Source of the DNA: Betaproteobacteria bacterium
GTDB taxonomy: Bacteria > Pseudomonadota > Gammaproteobacteria > Burkholderiales > Burkholderiaceae_A
NCBI GenBank assembly: GCA_018969705.1
Contig: JAGWXV010000001.1
Span: 1 to 41,127, forward strand
Length of the DNA: 41,127 bases
Direction of reading: 5' to 3'
Position 1 is the first letter of the stretch; each line of letters opens with the position of its first letter. The position numbers and the translations under genes were made by a program. A model generated the notes under the pieces. That model searched no databases. It was given only the letters and a program-made list of their open reading frames with translations, and had not been told where the DNA came from. Of the stretch, positions 1-9,474 are shown one piece after another.

Positions 1-329
1 GGCCTGCCGCCTAGAATATGGAGGTGCAGATGATACACCTCCTGTCCACCCGCGGGACCCGTATTAATCAGCGTTTTAAAGCCCTCGGAGGCCCCATTTT
101 CCGCGGCCAACTTGGGCGCAAGCACTAGCATTTTCCCCAAGAGCTCCTGGTGCGAGGCATCCACATGCTGCAACGATTCAATATGGAGTTTTGGAATCAC
201 CAGCAGGTGAATTGGCGCCCGGGGGTTGATGTCATGAAAGGCGATGAAATCGCCGTCTTCATAGATTTTCTTTGAGGGAATCTGGCCTTGAGCGATTTTG
301 CAGAAAATACAGTCGGCTGAGGTCGTCAT
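1..329 (-). CDS. hinT: HIT-family nucleotide hydrolase, partial (3' end outside window)
   Basis: This is a histidine triad purine-nucleoside phosphoramidase of the HinT branch. The translation starts MTTSADCIFCKIAQGQIPSK and runs off the left edge after about 109 residues. The N-terminal CIFCKI segment is typical of the family, and the His-x-His-x-His motif appears as HLHIHILGG at the end of the visible part. Only the last few residues should be missing. It begins 12 bases after the hisE stop and is the last visible gene of the minus-strand his cluster, a position hinT often has in betaproteobacteria. It is probably cotranscribed with hisE. The product is cytosolic; its physiological substrate is not clear from sequence. 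Confidence 0.93.
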   Translation of the reverse strand, partial: MTTSADCIFCKIAQGQIPSKKIYEDGDFIAFHDINPRAPIHLLVIPKLHIESLQHVDASHQELLGKMLVLAPKLAAENGASEGFKTLINTGPAGGQEVYHLHLHILGGR

Positions 330-341
330 AAGTGTCGGGCT

Positions 342-728
342 TTAGGTTTTTTGTTCGGCACGGCGTGCCGCCTTTTCATCTAGGCCAGAGATGCCCTCGC
401 GGCGGGCCAGCTCCACCAAAACCTGCTCAGGCCTCAGGCCCGACTGCTCTAGCACGACAAGGCAGTGAAACCAGAGATCGGCCATCTCACTTAAGGTCCG
501 CAGCGCAACGCCGTCTTTTGCGGCCATGATCACCTCGGCGGCCTCTTCGCCCACCTTTTTCAAGGCTGCATCTGGGGCGCCGGCCAGCAGGCGTGCAACA
601 TAGGAACTCTGGGGATCGAGGCCTCGGCGGCTGGCGATGACATCGGCTAAACGCGACAACACGGCCGCTGGGTCACGGATATCGGTATCCGGTGACAGCA
701 TTTTTGGATCGGGCAAGGATGTGGTCAT
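342..728 (-). CDS. hisE: Phosphoribosyl-ATP pyrophosphatase
   Basis: HisE hydrolyses phosphoribosyl-ATP to phosphoribosyl-AMP and pyrophosphate, the second step of histidine synthesis. The 128-residue protein is a MazG-like all-alpha enzyme. The core [16 protein letters not shown] (about residues 58-73), followed by an [13 protein letters not shown] helix, carries the acidic Mg-binding residues. HisE and HisI are separate proteins here, unlike the fused HisIE of E. coli. The ATG at 728 lies 23 bases after the hisI stop, so it should be translated from the same message as hisI. Confidence 0.96.
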   Translation of the reverse strand: MTTSLPDPKMLSPDTDIRDPAAVLSRLADVIASRRGLDPQSSYVARLLAGAPDAALKKVGEEAAEVIMAAKDGVALRTLSEMADLWFHCLVVLEQSGLRPEQVLVELARREGISGLDEKAARRAEQKT

Positions 729-751
729 AACAAATTGATTTTGACCAAAGT

Positions 752-1219
752 CTACGCCGAACCGCCTTCGTGTGGATCCTTGGCCGGCAAAGCGTAAAGC
801 GTTTTCGGGTCTTTCAGCACCGGGTCAACCGCCTGCCACCTTAACGAAAGCGCTGCGGCGCCGCCCTGTGATGCCTTGGCGTTGTCATCGGACTGAAGCT
901 GTAAATACATGCAAGACTCTCGGCCTGTGTGGCAGGCAATGCCGCCGACCTGCTCGACCAAGAGCAGGATCACATCCGCATCGCAGTCCAGCCGAATTTC
1001 TTGAATCCGCTGAAGATGGCCTGACTCCTCGCCCTTGCGCCATAAACGCTGACGAGAACGTGAAAAATAAACCGCGCGTCGGGTGGTTGCGGTCTCCAAC
1101 AGGGCCTCACGATTCATCCATGCCACCATCAACACACGCTTAGTGAGCGCATCCTGCGCTACCGCTGTGACAAGGCCGTTGGCATCCCACTTCACTGAGT
1201 CAAGCCAATCTTGGTTCAT
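752..1219 (-). CDS. hisI: Phosphoribosyl-AMP cyclohydrolase
   Basis: HisI opens the purine ring of phosphoribosyl-AMP, the third step of histidine synthesis. The 155-residue protein starts [17 protein letters not shown]. It shows the family blocks [28 protein letters not shown], the acidic Mg site [10 protein letters not shown] (about residues 76-85), and the zinc cysteines in [12 protein letters not shown] (about 92-103). The C-terminal tail of about 45 residues is longer than the catalytic core needs and carries no recognisable domain. The ATG overlaps the hisF stop (ATGA), which implies translational coupling to hisF. Confidence 0.96.
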   Translation of the reverse strand: MNQDWLDSVKWDANGLVTAVAQDALTKRVLMVAWMNREALLETATTRRAVYFSRSRQRLWRKGEESGHLQRIQEIRLDCDADVILLLVEQVGGIACHTGRESCMYLQLQSDDNAKASQGGAAALSLRWQAVDPVLKDPKTLYALPAKDPHEGGSA

Positions 1220-1998
1220 CGCGCAGCCTTACTGGGTGATGCGGTGCTGCGCACACAAACACCGCGGCCTGAGAGATAGGCTTTCGCCTCACCAATCGTG
1301 TGCTCACCGAAATGAAATATCGAGGCAGCCAGCACAGCATCGGCTGCGCCTTGGGTGACACCCTCATAGAGATGCTCAAGGCATCCCACGCCACCACTGG
1401 CAATCACTGGAATTGATACCGACTCAGAAACGGCACGCGTCAGCTCGAGATCAAAGCCTTGGCCGGTACCATCACGATCCATACTGGTGAGCAAAATCTC
1501 GCCCGCGCCCAAGCCCATCACGCGGCTGGCCCACTGGACCGCATCTAGGCCCGTGGCATTGCGGCCGCCATGGGTGAAGACTTCCCAGTGGTCACCGACA
1601 CGCTTGGCATCAATGGCCACGACGATGCACTGGGCACCAAACTTACCTGAGCAGTCGCGAATCAGACCCGGCTGCTGAATCGCAGCGGTATTGATACTGA
1701 TTTTGTCGGCGCCTGCATTTAAAAGCCTGCGGACATCCTCGACGGTGCGGACGCCACCGCCCACCGTCAGCGGAATGAACACCTGATCAGCCACCGCCTC
1801 GATCATCGGCAGAATAAGATCACGATCATCGCTAGAAGCGGTGATATCGAGAAAGGTGACTTCATCGGCACCTTGCTGATCATAGCGGCGGGCGATTTCA
1901 ACGGGATCTCCGGCATCACGTAGCGACACAAAGTTCACGCCTTTAACAACCCGGCCTGCGTTGACATCCAGGCAGGGAATGATGCGCTTAGCGAGCAT
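1216..1998 (-). CDS. hisF: Imidazole glycerol phosphate synthase cyclase subunit
   Basis: HisF is the cyclase half of IGP synthase. It uses ammonia delivered by HisH to turn PRFAR into imidazole glycerol phosphate and AICAR. The 260-residue protein is a (beta/alpha)8 barrel with half-barrel repeats. The two catalytic aspartates are visible: Asp11 in [15 protein letters not shown] and the one in IVVAIDAKR (about residue 130). Phosphate-binding loops GGGVRT and ASGGVG are intact. The start is six bases beyond the hisA stop. The C-terminal tail of about 10 residues after GVCVR is unremarkable. Confidence 0.97.
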   Translation of the reverse strand: MLAKRIIPCLDVNAGRVVKGVNFVSLRDAGDPVEIARRYDQQGADEVTFLDITASSDDRDLILPMIEAVADQVFIPLTVGGGVRTVEDVRRLLNAGADKISINTAAIQQPGLIRDCSGKFGAQCIVVAIDAKRVGDHWEVFTHGGRNATGLDAVQWASRVMGLGAGEILLTSMDRDGTGQGFDLELTRAVSESVSIPVIASGGVGCLEHLYEGVTQGAADAVLAASIFHFGEHTIGEAKAYLSGRGVCVRSTASPSKAAR

Positions 1999-2003
1999 TC
2001 GAT

Positions 2004-2747
2004 TTATTTTTTAGCGAAATTATCGGCGCGCTTTTGCGCCTTTTTGAAATCGATATGGCCTTCGTAGAGTGACCGGCCGAGGATCGCCGCAGTGATGCCC
2101 TCTGGCTCAAGCTTACATAGTGCATCAATGTCTTTCATGCTTGCGATTCCGCCACTGGCAATAATCGGCACGCTCACGCTCTCGGCAAGCTTAAGCGTTG
2201 CCTCGATATTGACGCCGGTGAGCATGCCATCGCGGCCGATATCCGTGTACAGAATCGATTCAACGCCGTAGTCCTCGAATTTCTTGGCCAGATCGATGAC
2301 CTCGTGGCCTGAGAGCTTGCTCCAGCCATCGGTAGCGACTTTGCCATCTTTGGCATCAATCGACACAATGATGTGACCAGGAAATGCAACACAGGCATCC
2401 TGCAGCAGGCCCGGATTTTTCACGGCGGCCGTGCCAATCACCATATAAGACGCGCCATCATCGAGAAAGCGCTCGATGGTATCGAGATCACGAATGCCGC
2501 CACCAATCTGAACCGGAATCTCTCTACCCAAGGCCTTCATGATGGCCTTAAAGGCTGGCTCATTTTTCGGCCGGCCCGCGACTGCGCCGTTGAGGTCCAC
2601 CACATGCAGGCGGCGGGCACCCTGATTTTTCCAGTGCGTGGCCATTTCGCCAGGCTGATCCGAAAATACTGTCGCCGCCTTCAGGTCGCCTTGCTTGAGG
2701 CGGACGCACTGACCATCTTTTAAATCAATCGCGGGAATTAACAGCAT
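2004..2747 (-). CDS. hisA: ProFAR isomerase (HisA)
   Basis: HisA performs the Amadori rearrangement of ProFAR to PRFAR. The 247-residue (beta/alpha)8 barrel starts [20 protein letters not shown]. Catalytic Asp8 is in AIDLKDG and the second aspartate is in [11 protein letters not shown] (about residue 130). Phosphate loops VQIGGGIRD and IIASGGIAS are intact. It sits between hisH and hisF as in most proteobacterial his clusters, nine bases after the hisH stop. The paralogous PriA function of actinobacteria is not expected, because betaproteobacteria normally have a separate trpF. Confidence 0.97.
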   Translation of the reverse strand: MLLIPAIDLKDGQCVRLKQGDLKAATVFSDQPGEMATHWKNQGARRLHVVDLNGAVAGRPKNEPAFKAIMKALGREIPVQIGGGIRDLDTIERFLDDGASYMVIGTAAVKNPGLLQDACVAFPGHIIVSIDAKDGKVATDGWSKLSGHEVIDLAKKFEDYGVESILYTDIGRDGMLTGVNIEATLKLAESVSVPIIASGGIASMKDIDALCKLEPEGITAAILGRSLYEGHIDFKKAQKRADNFAKK

Positions 2748-2756
2748 GGCTAAGGT

Positions 2757-3392
2757 CTAAGGATTCCAGGTCACAAAATTCGACAGCAGTTTCAGGCCAG
2801 AGTTCGCGCTTTTTTCGGGGTGAAATTGAGTAGCAATGATGTTATCCCTGGCCACCGCACAGGTAAAGCGCGTTCCGTAATCGCTTTGGCCCAGCACCAG
2901 TGGCGCCTCTTTTGGCTCGGCATGAAAGCTATGGACAAAATAAAACCAGCTGCCGGTCTGAACGCCGCTTAAAACCGGATGCTCAGCACACCATTGGACC
3001 TGATTCCAGCCCATATGCGGCACCTTCAGGGGCCGGCCTGTGTGATCCCGTGCACCGCGATCGGCCGAAAATAAGACCACCTCGCCCGGTAAGACCCCGA
3101 GGCCGTCGGTGTTGCCCTCTTCGCTGCGATCAAACAGCATCTGTTCGCCCACGCAGATGCCAAAAAAGGGCTTGGTTCGGCAGGCCGCAAGAACTGCATC
3201 CCGCAGGCCCGAATGGCGCAGGCTTGCCATGCAATCGTGCATCGCGCCTTGCCCAGGAAAAACCACCCGCTCCGCCCGATCAATCTGCGAAGCCGAATCA
3301 ACAATCTGCACATCGGCCTGAGGCGCAACCGCGCGAAACGCCCGAAGCACGCTGCGCAGATTTCCTGATCCGTAATCAACAATGGCAATCAA
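2757..3392 (-). CDS. hisH: Imidazole glycerol phosphate synthase glutaminase subunit (TTG start)
   Basis: HisH is the class I glutamine amidotransferase that feeds ammonia to HisF. The 211-residue protein has the expected N-terminus MIAIVDYGSGNLRS, nucleophile Cys80 in FFGICVGEQMLF, and the His/Glu pair in ATQFHPEKS near residue 193. The oxyanion-strand region around PGQGAM is also present. The codon at the homology-supported start is TTG; no in-frame ATG or GTG lies just upstream. A GATCGGC/GCCGATC stem-loop lies in the 48-base gap after hisB. Weak initiation could keep HisH from exceeding HisF, but that is inference. Confidence 0.96.
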   Translation of the reverse strand: MIAIVDYGSGNLRSVLRAFRAVAPQADVQIVDSASQIDRAERVVFPGQGAMHDCMASLRHSGLRDAVLAACRTKPFFGICVGEQMLFDRSEEGNTDGLGVLPGEVVLFSADRGARDHTGRPLKVPHMGWNQVQWCAEHPVLSGVQTGSWFYFVHSFHAEPKEAPLVLGQSDYGTRFTCAVARDNIIATQFHPEKSANSGLKLLSNFVTWNP

Positions 3393-3414
3393 CTGATCAC
3401 GTCTTTGCTTATGA

Positions 3415-3434
3415 GATCGGCCGCTTCGCCGATC
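3415..3434 (-). other. Stem-loop in hisB-hisH intergenic gap
   Basis: A perfect 7-bp inverted repeat (GATCGGC, 3415-3421, and GCCGATC, 3428-3434) closes a 6-base loop in the 48 bases between hisB and hisH. On the minus-strand message it lies about 22 bases before the TTG start of hisH. No T-run follows it, so it is not an intrinsic terminator. It might be an mRNA processing or stabilising structure, or chance. Confidence 0.4.
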
Positions 3435-3440
3435 GGTTGC

Positions 3441-4031
3441 TTAAAGGCTTCCCTTGGTCGACGGAATGACATCCTGCGACAGGCGAGGATCCGCTGTCAC
3501 CGCCACACGCAACGCCCGGGCGAAGGCCTTAAAAATCGTTTCGCACTGATGGTGGGCGTTCTCGCCTTTCAAGTTATCAATATGCAGGGTGATCTGGGCG
3601 TGATTCACAAAGCCCTGGAAAAACTCATGAATGAGGTCCAAGTCGAATTGGCCCACCATGCTGCGCTTCCATTTCACACCAAACTCAAGCCCGGGCCGGC
3701 CCGACAGATCCACGACCACGCGCGATAACGCCTCATCGAGCGGCACATAGGCATGGCCGTAGCGGCAAATGCCGCGCTTATCGCCTACGGCCTTTGCAAA
3801 TGCTTGGCCCAAGGTAATGCCAATATCTTCCACAGTATGGTGAGCATCAATTTGCAGGTCGCCTTTCGCATGGATCACCAGATCAATGAGCCCGTGCCGC
3901 GCAATTTGATCCAGCATATGGTCCAGAAATGGCAGGCCTGAATCCAGGCTGCGCTGGCCCGAGCCATCAAGATTCAGGCTGACCTGAATCTGTGTCTCAG
4001 CGGTGTCGCGACGGACTTCGGCAACTCTCAT
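3441..4031 (-). CDS. hisB: Imidazoleglycerol-phosphate dehydratase
   Basis: This is monofunctional HisB, which dehydrates imidazole glycerol phosphate to imidazole acetol phosphate. The start at 4031 gives 196 residues beginning [16 protein letters not shown]. It is chosen over an upstream ATG at 4088 because it matches the family N-terminus and has AGGAG seven bases before the ATG. The two Mn-binding histidine signatures are visible: HHTVEDIGI (about residue 62) and [10 protein letters not shown] (about 160), along with [12 protein letters not shown]. There is no histidinol-phosphatase domain. It is divergent from hisC with only 35 bases between the starts, so the hisB-to-hinT genes need a promoter inside that gap or inside hisC. 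Confidence 0.96.
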   Translation of the reverse strand: MRVAEVRRDTAETQIQVSLNLDGSGQRSLDSGLPFLDHMLDQIARHGLIDLVIHAKGDLQIDAHHTVEDIGITLGQAFAKAVGDKRGICRYGHAYVPLDEALSRVVVDLSGRPGLEFGVKWKRSMVGQFDLDLIHEFFQGFVNHAQITLHIDNLKGENAHHQCETIFKAFARALRVAVTADPRLSQDVIPSTKGSL

Positions 4032-4066
4032 AACAGCTCCTTTGGTGCAATGATACATTTCTGCGC

Positions 4067-5164
4067 ATGAGTAAATTTTGGAGTTCATTGGTACGGGAGT
4101 TATCGCCCTACACCCCAGGGGAGCAGCCGAATATTCCTGGGCTGGTCAAGTTAAACACCAATGAGAACCCCTATCCGCCTTCCTCTAAGGCCTTGGCGGC
4201 GATTCGGGCGGCGGCAGACGAACGCCTGCGGCTTTACCCCGACCCCGAGTCGGGCGCCTTGCGGCAGGCGATTGGGCAGGCCTGCGGCGTTCCCGCAGAC
4301 CATGTGTTTGTCGGCAATGGCTCAGACGAAGTTTTAGCATTTGTGTTTCAGGGACTGCTGGATGGCAAGGGCAAAGGTCCGGGTGAAACACCGCCGCTGG
4401 TGTTTCCCGAAATCACGTACAGCTTTTATCCCACCTACTGCCGGCTCTATGGGATTCACTACGAATGCCTGCGCCTCGAGGATGATTTTTCTTTAGATCT
4501 TCAGAAAATTCCGGCTAAGGCCCATGCAGTCATTTTTCCCAACCCCAATGCACCAACAGGGCGGGCCCTCGCACGGCGCGACATTGAGGCCCTTACCACC
4601 GAGCGGCCTGATCGGCTTGTCGTGGTGGATGAGGCATATGTTGATTTTGGTGCCGAATCCTGCGTACCGCTGACGCTGCAGCACCCGAATCTGCTGGTGA
4701 CACAATCGTTGTCGAAATCTCGGGCGCTCGCTGGACTGAGGGTGGGCTTTGCAATCGGACAGCCCGCATTACTGGATGCGCTGAATCGAATCAAGAACAG
4801 CTTTAACTCCTACCCAATGGATCGGCTCGCCGCAGCAGGTGCGGCAGCGGCCATTCTGGATACGGTTTGGTTTGAAGAAAATCGTGCGCGAATCGTGCGG
4901 TCGCGGCAGACCATGGCTAAGGGCCTATCGGACTTAGGCTTTGAGGTGATTCCATCGCATGCGAATTTTGTCTTCACCCGCCACCCCCGCTTTGCGGGTG
5001 CAGTGCTCGCCAAGGCCCTGCGTGATCAACATATTCTGGTGCGGCACTTTGCAATGCCAAAAATCGATCACTATCTGCGAATTACCGTTGGGACTGAAGA
5101 TGAAATTCGCCGGCTCTTAGATGCCCTTACCGGGATTATTTCCTCAGTGAATCCGTCAGCCTGA
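4067..5164 (+). CDS. hisC: Histidinol-phosphate aminotransferase, inverted within the his cluster
   Basis: HisC is a PLP-dependent fold-type I aminotransferase that converts imidazole acetol phosphate to histidinol phosphate. The 365-residue protein starts [20 protein letters not shown], typical of betaproteobacterial HisC. The substrate loop [11 protein letters not shown], the [11 protein letters not shown] strand, and the PLP lysine Lys217 in [15 protein letters not shown] are all present. It is the only gene on the plus strand within a minus-strand his cluster. It diverges from hisB after 35 bases, and its last 29 bases overlap the 3' end of hisD tail to tail. No clear Shine-Dalgarno sequence precedes the ATG. 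The sequence shows no damage, so the inverted gene is presumably functional. Confidence 0.96.
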   Translation: MSKFWSSLVRELSPYTPGEQPNIPGLVKLNTNENPYPPSSKALAAIRAAADERLRLYPDPESGALRQAIGQACGVPADHVFVGNGSDEVLAFVFQGLLDGKGKGPGETPPLVFPEITYSFYPTYCRLYGIHYECLRLEDDFSLDLQKIPAKAHAVIFPNPNAPTGRALARRDIEALTTERPDRLVVVDEAYVDFGAESCVPLTLQHPNLLVTQSLSKSRALAGLRVGFAIGQPALLDALNRIKNSFNSYPMDRLAAAGAAAAILDTVWFEENRARIVRSRQTMAKGLSDLGFEVIPSHANFVFTRHPRFAGAVLAKALRDQHILVRHFAMPKIDHYLRITVGTEDEIRRLLDALTGIISSVNPSA

Positions 5165-6455
5165 GTTCGGCAGCCCGGGCATGGGCAAGCAGCTGCTCTC
5201 CGACGGCCAGCGTTGCAGCGATCATTCCGAGCTGTTGTGCGCCTTCGGCGCTGATTTCCACCATGCTGGTGCGTTTTTGAAAGTCATACACACCGAGCGG
5301 AGAAGAAAACCGGGCCGTGCGCATCGTGGGCAATACGTGATTCGGGCCTGCGCAATAGTCTCCCAGAGACTCCGACGCATAGCGTCCGAGAAATATCGCG
5401 CCCGCATGGCGAATCTTTTCTGCCCAATGCTCAGGCTGATCAGTAGAAATCTCCAAATGCTCGGCTGCAATCGATGAGGCGATTGTGCAGGCCTCTTCGA
5501 GGTCCTGCACCTGGATAAGTGCGCCCCGGCCCTCCATGGATTTTCGAATGACTGCCTGGCGCGGCATCTCGACAATTAGCCGATCGATCGAGGACTGGAC
5601 TGCATCTAAAAAACCGGCATCGGGTGCCAAGAGAATCGACTGCGCAAGCTCATCGTGCTCCGCCTGTGAAAAGAGATCCATCGCAATCCAGTCGGGATCG
5701 GTCTTGCCATCGCAGATCACCAAAATCTCTGAGGGGCCTGCAATCATGTCGATACCGACCTGGCCAAAGACCTGCCGCTTGGCCTCCGCAACATAAGCAT
5801 TGCCGGGGCCAACAATCTTGTCGACCGCCGGAATCGTTGATGTGCCGTAGGCCAGTGCGGCCACCGCCTGGGCACCACCGATCGTGAAGACCCGATCAAC
5901 GCCTGCAATCCAGGCGGCTGCGAGCACCAGTGGATTGCGTGCGCCTTGCGGCGTAGGCACCACCATGATGAGCTCCCCAACCCCGGCGACTTTCGCGGGA
6001 ATCGCATTCATCAGCACCGAGGACGGGTAGGCTGCCTTACCGCCAGGCACATACAGGCCAGCACGATCGAGCGCGGAAATTCGCTGGCCGAGACGGTTCC
6101 CGAGGCTATCGGTGTGGCTCCAGGACGATTGCCGTTGCAATTCATGAAACGCTTTGATGCGGGCAGCGGCCTCCGTTAGGGCGGCACGCTGCGCATCGGG
6201 AAGGTCTTCGAAGGCCTGACGAAGTGCTTGCGGTGAGATCTCCAACGCCGCGACTGATGTAGCATTCAGCTGATCGAATCGGGCAGTGATCTCCAAAAGT
6301 GCCATATCTCCACGGGTACGGATCTCGCGAATGATCGCTTTTACAGTGTCGGCGATGGCCTGATCCTGGGCCGCATCAAAGCGCAATAACGCGGCAAGCC
6401 TCGACTGAAAGTCAGGCGCGTGCGTGGTGAGCCGGGCGATGTTGACTAACGCCAT
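5136..6455 (-). CDS. hisD: Histidinol dehydrogenase
   Basis: HisD oxidises L-histidinol to L-histidine in two NAD-dependent steps, the end of the pathway. The preferred start at 6455 ([12 protein letters not shown]) gives 439 residues, close to the family norm; an in-frame start at 6491 would run into hisG. Visible signatures are the [18 protein letters not shown] glycine-rich segment, the [10 protein letters not shown] block, GPSEILVI, the catalytic Glu-His pair in [10 protein letters not shown], and the zinc-ligand region [13 protein letters not shown]. The start is four bases after the hisG stop, and the 3' end overlaps that of the convergent hisC by 29 bases. Confidence 0.96.
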   Translation of the reverse strand: MALVNIARLTTHAPDFQSRLAALLRFDAAQDQAIADTVKAIIREIRTRGDMALLEITARFDQLNATSVAALEISPQALRQAFEDLPDAQRAALTEAAARIKAFHELQRQSSWSHTDSLGNRLGQRISALDRAGLYVPGGKAAYPSSVLMNAIPAKVAGVGELIMVVPTPQGARNPLVLAAAWIAGVDRVFTIGGAQAVAALAYGTSTIPAVDKIVGPGNAYVAEAKRQVFGQVGIDMIAGPSEILVICDGKTDPDWIAMDLFSQAEHDELAQSILLAPDAGFLDAVQSSIDRLIVEMPRQAVIRKSMEGRGALIQVQDLEEACTIASSIAAEHLEISTDQPEHWAEKIRHAGAIFLGRYASESLGDYCAGPNHVLPTMRTARFSSPLGVYDFQKRTSMVEISAEGAQQLGMIAATLAVGEQLLAHARAAELRLTDSLRK

Positions 6456-6459
6456 GCCA

Positions 6460-7101
6460 TCAGCCCCGTGATGTCGCCTGGGCAAGGGCATTCATCAGCG
6501 GCCTGAGCTGCTCGGGCCGAGTCTTTAATGCCGCCTGATTCACGATGAGCCGCGCCGAGACATCGGAAATCTTTTCGACCTCTTTTAGGCCATTGGCTTT
6601 CAGTGTGCCACCGGTCGAAACCAGATCGACAATGACATCGGCGAGTCCGACTAAGGGCGCGAGCTCCATCGAGCCATATAACTTGATGAGATCTACATGC
6701 ATGCCCTTAGCTGCGAAATGGGTCTTGGCAATTTGTACATATTTGCTGGCCACCCGAATGCGGGCCCCGCGCTGGACCATGGCCTGATAATCCAGGCCAT
6801 CCGGCACTGCCACCGACATGCGGCACCTGGCAATTCCCAGGTCCACCGGCTGCACCAGGCCCTCACTGCCCTGCTCGGCCAAGACATCCGATCCGGCAAT
6901 CCCAAGATCGGCAGCGCCATATTGCACATAGGTTGGCACATCGCTTGCGCGCACAATCAAAAGCCTTAGATCGGCACGCTGTGTTTCAAGAATCAGACGC
7001 CGTGACGACTCCGGCGACTCCTGCGGCAGCAGGCCGGCCAACTTAAGAAGCGGCAGGGCTTCATCAAATATCCGGCCCTTCGAAAGGGCAAACGTCATCA
7101 T
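6460..7101 (-). CDS. hisG: ATP phosphoribosyltransferase, short form
   Basis: HisG joins ATP and PRPP, the first and committed step of histidine synthesis. At 213 residues this is the short catalytic form without the C-terminal histidine-binding regulatory domain. Short HisG works in an octamer with HisZ, a paralogue of histidyl-tRNA synthetase that senses histidine. No hisZ is in this window; in related bacteria it usually sits elsewhere. Visible motifs are [10 protein letters not shown] at the start, [15 protein letters not shown], and the PRPP loop in [18 protein letters not shown]. It starts three bases after the murA stop, so the two are almost certainly cotranscribed. Confidence 0.96.
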   Translation of the reverse strand: MMTFALSKGRIFDEALPLLKLAGLLPQESPESSRRLILETQRADLRLLIVRASDVPTYVQYGAADLGIAGSDVLAEQGSEGLVQPVDLGIARCRMSVAVPDGLDYQAMVQRGARIRVASKYVQIAKTHFAAKGMHVDLIKLYGSMELAPLVGLADVIVDLVSTGGTLKANGLKEVEKISDVSARLIVNQAALKTRPEQLRPLMNALAQATSRG

Positions 7102-7104
7102 GGC

Positions 7105-8382
7105 TTAGGCTTTCTCGGTCAATCGCAGCACTCGGGCACCTATTGCGCCAAGTTTTTGCTCCATACGGTCATAGCCGCGATCCAAATGATAAATGCGATC
7201 GATCTCGGTTTCGCCCTTCGCGACCAAGGCGGCGATCACAAGTCCCGCAGAGGCGCGGAGATCCGTTGCCATGACCCGCGCGCCCGACAGGTCCGCCACC
7301 CCCTTCACGACTGCGGTGTGGCCATCGACCTCAATCTCAGCGCCAAGCCGGCGTAGCTCCTGGACATGCATGAAACGATTCTCGAAAATCGTCTCGGTGA
7401 TGATGCTTGTGCCCTGGGCAATCGATGAGACGGTCATCAGCTGGGCCTGCATGTCGGTTGCAAGGCCCGGGAAAGGAGCGGTTCGAAAATTGATCGGCTT
7501 TGGCCGCGACTCTGCAATCACCCGAATCCCTTGCTCAGACTCCTGTAGGCGTACACCCGCCTCACGCAGCTTTTCGATGGTCGCGCCCATCATGTCCGAT
7601 TGCGCATGCTGCACAAGAACATCTCCGCCGGCTGCAGCAACTGCACACAAAAATGTACCGGCCTCGATTCGATCCGCCATGATGGCGTGTTGCGTACCAC
7701 CGAGTCGATCCACGCCGTGAATCACGACGCGATCTGTGCCTGCACCCTCGATGCGAGCACCCATTCGGATCAGGCAATTGGCAAGATCCACGACTTCTGG
7801 CTCACGGGCGGCGTTGTCAATGACGGTGGTGCCCTCCGCAAGGACTGCGGCCATCATCAGATTCTCGGTGCCCGTGACCGTCACCATATCTGTGACGATT
7901 CGTGCCCCGCGCAGACGTTTCGCCTGCGCCTTAATGTAGCCGTGCTCGATTTGTATCTCCGCACCCATCGCAGTCAGGCCCTTAATGTGCTGATCAACGG
8001 GCCGTTGGCCAATCGCACAGCCTCCAGGAAGGCTGACTAAGGCCTCGCCGAAGCGGGCCAGCATCGGGCCCAGCACCAATACAGAGGCCCGCATGGTTTT
8101 TACCAGTTCATAGGGCGCCTGAAGGTGCGTCATGGCATCTGAGGTCAGACAGAGTTGCTCTTGGCCATCAGCCTGCTGGCACACCGTCTCAATTCGGGTG
8201 CCCATCTGCATCAGAAGCTTTTTCATCGTGCCAACATCACGCAGACGCGGCACATTCGAGAGCACCAGTGGCTCTGCGCTGAGTAACGATGCACAGAGAA
8301 TCGGCAGGGCCGCATTTTTTGCGCCCGACACGGAAATCTCTCCCTGAAGGGGTCTGCCGCCGTGAATTTGGAATCGGTCCAT
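7105..8382 (-). CDS. murA: UDP-N-acetylglucosamine 1-carboxyvinyltransferase
   Basis: MurA transfers enolpyruvate from PEP to UDP-GlcNAc, the first committed step of peptidoglycan synthesis in the cytoplasm. The 425-residue protein shows the inside-out alpha/beta barrel repeats. Lys22-Asn23 are in the opening [11 protein letters not shown] motif, and the catalytic Cys122 is in [16 protein letters not shown]. Because a cysteine rather than aspartate is present, the enzyme should be fosfomycin-sensitive by family knowledge. The murA-hisG junction is only three bases and the upstream neighbour is bolA, the common betaproteobacterial order. No terminator is visible between murA and the his genes. 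Confidence 0.97.
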   Translation of the reverse strand: MDRFQIHGGRPLQGEISVSGAKNAALPILCASLLSAEPLVLSNVPRLRDVGTMKKLLMQMGTRIETVCQQADGQEQLCLTSDAMTHLQAPYELVKTMRASVLVLGPMLARFGEALVSLPGGCAIGQRPVDQHIKGLTAMGAEIQIEHGYIKAQAKRLRGARIVTDMVTVTGTENLMMAAVLAEGTTVIDNAAREPEVVDLANCLIRMGARIEGAGTDRVVIHGVDRLGGTQHAIMADRIEAGTFLCAVAAAGGDVLVQHAQSDMMGATIEKLREAGVRLQESEQGIRVIAESRPKPINFRTAPFPGLATDMQAQLMTVSSIAQGTSIITETIFENRFMHVQELRRLGAEIEVDGHTAVVKGVADLSGARVMATDLRASAGLVIAALVAKGETEIDRIYHLDRGYDRMEQKLGAIGARVLRLTEKA

Positions 8383-8437
8383 ATGATGAATGCGCTCTAG
8401 GCAACTCGCCCTGCGAATGCCCGTGACGCTGTAATAA

Positions 8438-8680
8438 TCAGCGGCGTGAAGCCGCCCACTCGGCGGGCGTTAGCGTGCGCATTGATAGGGCGTGAATTTC
8501 CGCTTTCATGCGATCGCCCAAAACCGCATACACCATCTGATGGCGGGCGATAGGCCGCTTACCCTCAAAGGCCGCGCTCACAATCACGGCCTCGAAGTGA
8601 TGGCCGTCGCCCTCCACCGAGAGGTGCTCGCAGCTTAAGCCTTCAGCAATGTCGGATTGGATACTTTCTGGTGTCACCAT
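8438..8680 (-). CDS. ibaG: BolA-family protein, IbaG/YrbA type
   Basis: A small 80-residue protein with the BolA fold, closest in size and context to E. coli IbaG (YrbA), which lies beside murA there too. Visible family features are the [17 protein letters not shown] strand pair and the histidine in [17 protein letters not shown], which in related proteins helps bind an Fe-S cluster together with a monothiol glutaredoxin. Its role is probably in Fe-S handling or acid/envelope stress; the exact role is unknown. A 5-bp hairpin (GCGGC/GCCGC, 8681-8697) abuts the ATG and no clear Shine-Dalgarno is visible. It begins 29 bases after the ABC ATPase gene. Confidence 0.9.
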   Translation of the reverse strand: MVTPESIQSDIAEGLSCEHLSVEGDGHHFEAVIVSAAFEGKRPIARHQMVYAVLGDRMKAEIHALSMRTLTPAEWAASRR

Positions 8681-8709
8681 GCGGCGATTGTAGCCGCCCT
8701 GCCGCCTAC

Positions 8710-9474
8710 TTACGCCGAGGATGTGGCAGTGGGATGCTCCCTGAGCATGCGCAAAAAGACCGTCTCCAGGCTGTCATCGGGATGCTGCAGGAGCGCTTTG
8801 GTCGGCTGATCGGCCAACACACTGCCCGACTTCAGCAAAATGACCCGGCTGCAGAGAGACTCCGCCTCTTCAAGGTAGTGCGTGGTCAGCATGACCGTAT
8901 GGCCCTGTTCATTGAGCCGACGGATAAAGGCCCAAAGGCTCTGGCGAAGTTCAACATCAACGCCTGCGGTTGGCTCATCCAGAACGATCACCGGGGGCCG
9001 ATGCACCAGGGCCTGCGCGACCAAGACCCTTCGCTTCATGCCGCCCGACAGCGCCCGCATATTGGCATCGGCCTTATCCTGAAGCCCCAGATGCATCAAC
9101 AGCTCGTCGATCCAGGCGTCGTTGCCGGATAGGCCGAAAAAGCCCGACTGAATTTTCAGAGTTTCTCGTACCGTAAAAAAAGGATCGAACACCAGCTCTT
9201 GGGGCACCACGCCAAGGGCACGTCGGGCCATGAACGGATCCTGCTGTACATCATGGCCGAGGATTGCGACTCGGCCCGTGCTCGGACGGACCAGGCCTGA
9301 CAGAATTTGAATCAGCGTTGTTTTGCCGGCGCCATTCGGGCCTAGAAGGCCAACAAATTCGCCCTGCTGAATTTTTAGGCTGACATCGGAGAGCGCCTGA
9401 ACTGAGCCTCTCTTTCCAACGTACTGCTTTGAAACCTGCTGAATATCAACCGCAGAAATTGATGTGGCGCTCAT
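8710..9474 (-). CDS. ABC-2 type transporter ATP-binding protein, permease absent
   Basis: This 254-residue ATPase belongs to the drug/polysaccharide-export branch resembling YadG. Walker A is [10 protein letters not shown] (about residues 45-54), the signature motif is LSGGMKRRVLVAQAL, and Walker B is VIVLDEPTAGVD, followed by the H-loop LTTHYLEEAE. In related betaproteobacteria the gene is normally followed by an ABC-2 membrane permease before bolA; here only 29 bases separate its stop from the bolA start, so the partner is missing at this locus. The ATG overlaps the mlaB stop (ATGA). Its partner may be encoded elsewhere. It is not MlaF, which is at 12463-13338. Confidence 0.9.
   Translation of the reverse strand: MSATSISAVDIQQVSKQYVGKRGSVQALSDVSLKIQQGEFVGLLGPNGAGKTTLIQILSGLVRPSTGRVAILGHDVQQDPFMARRALGVVPQELVFDPFFTVRETLKIQSGFFGLSGNDAWIDELLMHLGLQDKADANMRALSGGMKRRVLVAQALVHRPPVIVLDEPTAGVDVELRQSLWAFIRRLNEQGHTVMLTTHYLEEAESLCSRVILLKSGSVLADQPTKALLQHPDDSLETVFLRMLREHPTATSSA

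Noticed and set aside
2900-3469. A 189-codon open frame on the plus strand opposite hisH
   Set aside because: It lies antisense to hisH, whose catalytic residues are all present; composition is Pro/Arg-rich with no motif.
8671-9132. A 153-codon plus-strand frame opposite the ABC ATPase
   Set aside because: It is a shadow of a gene with intact Walker and signature motifs. I also considered whether it was a remnant of the missing permease, but it has no membrane segments.
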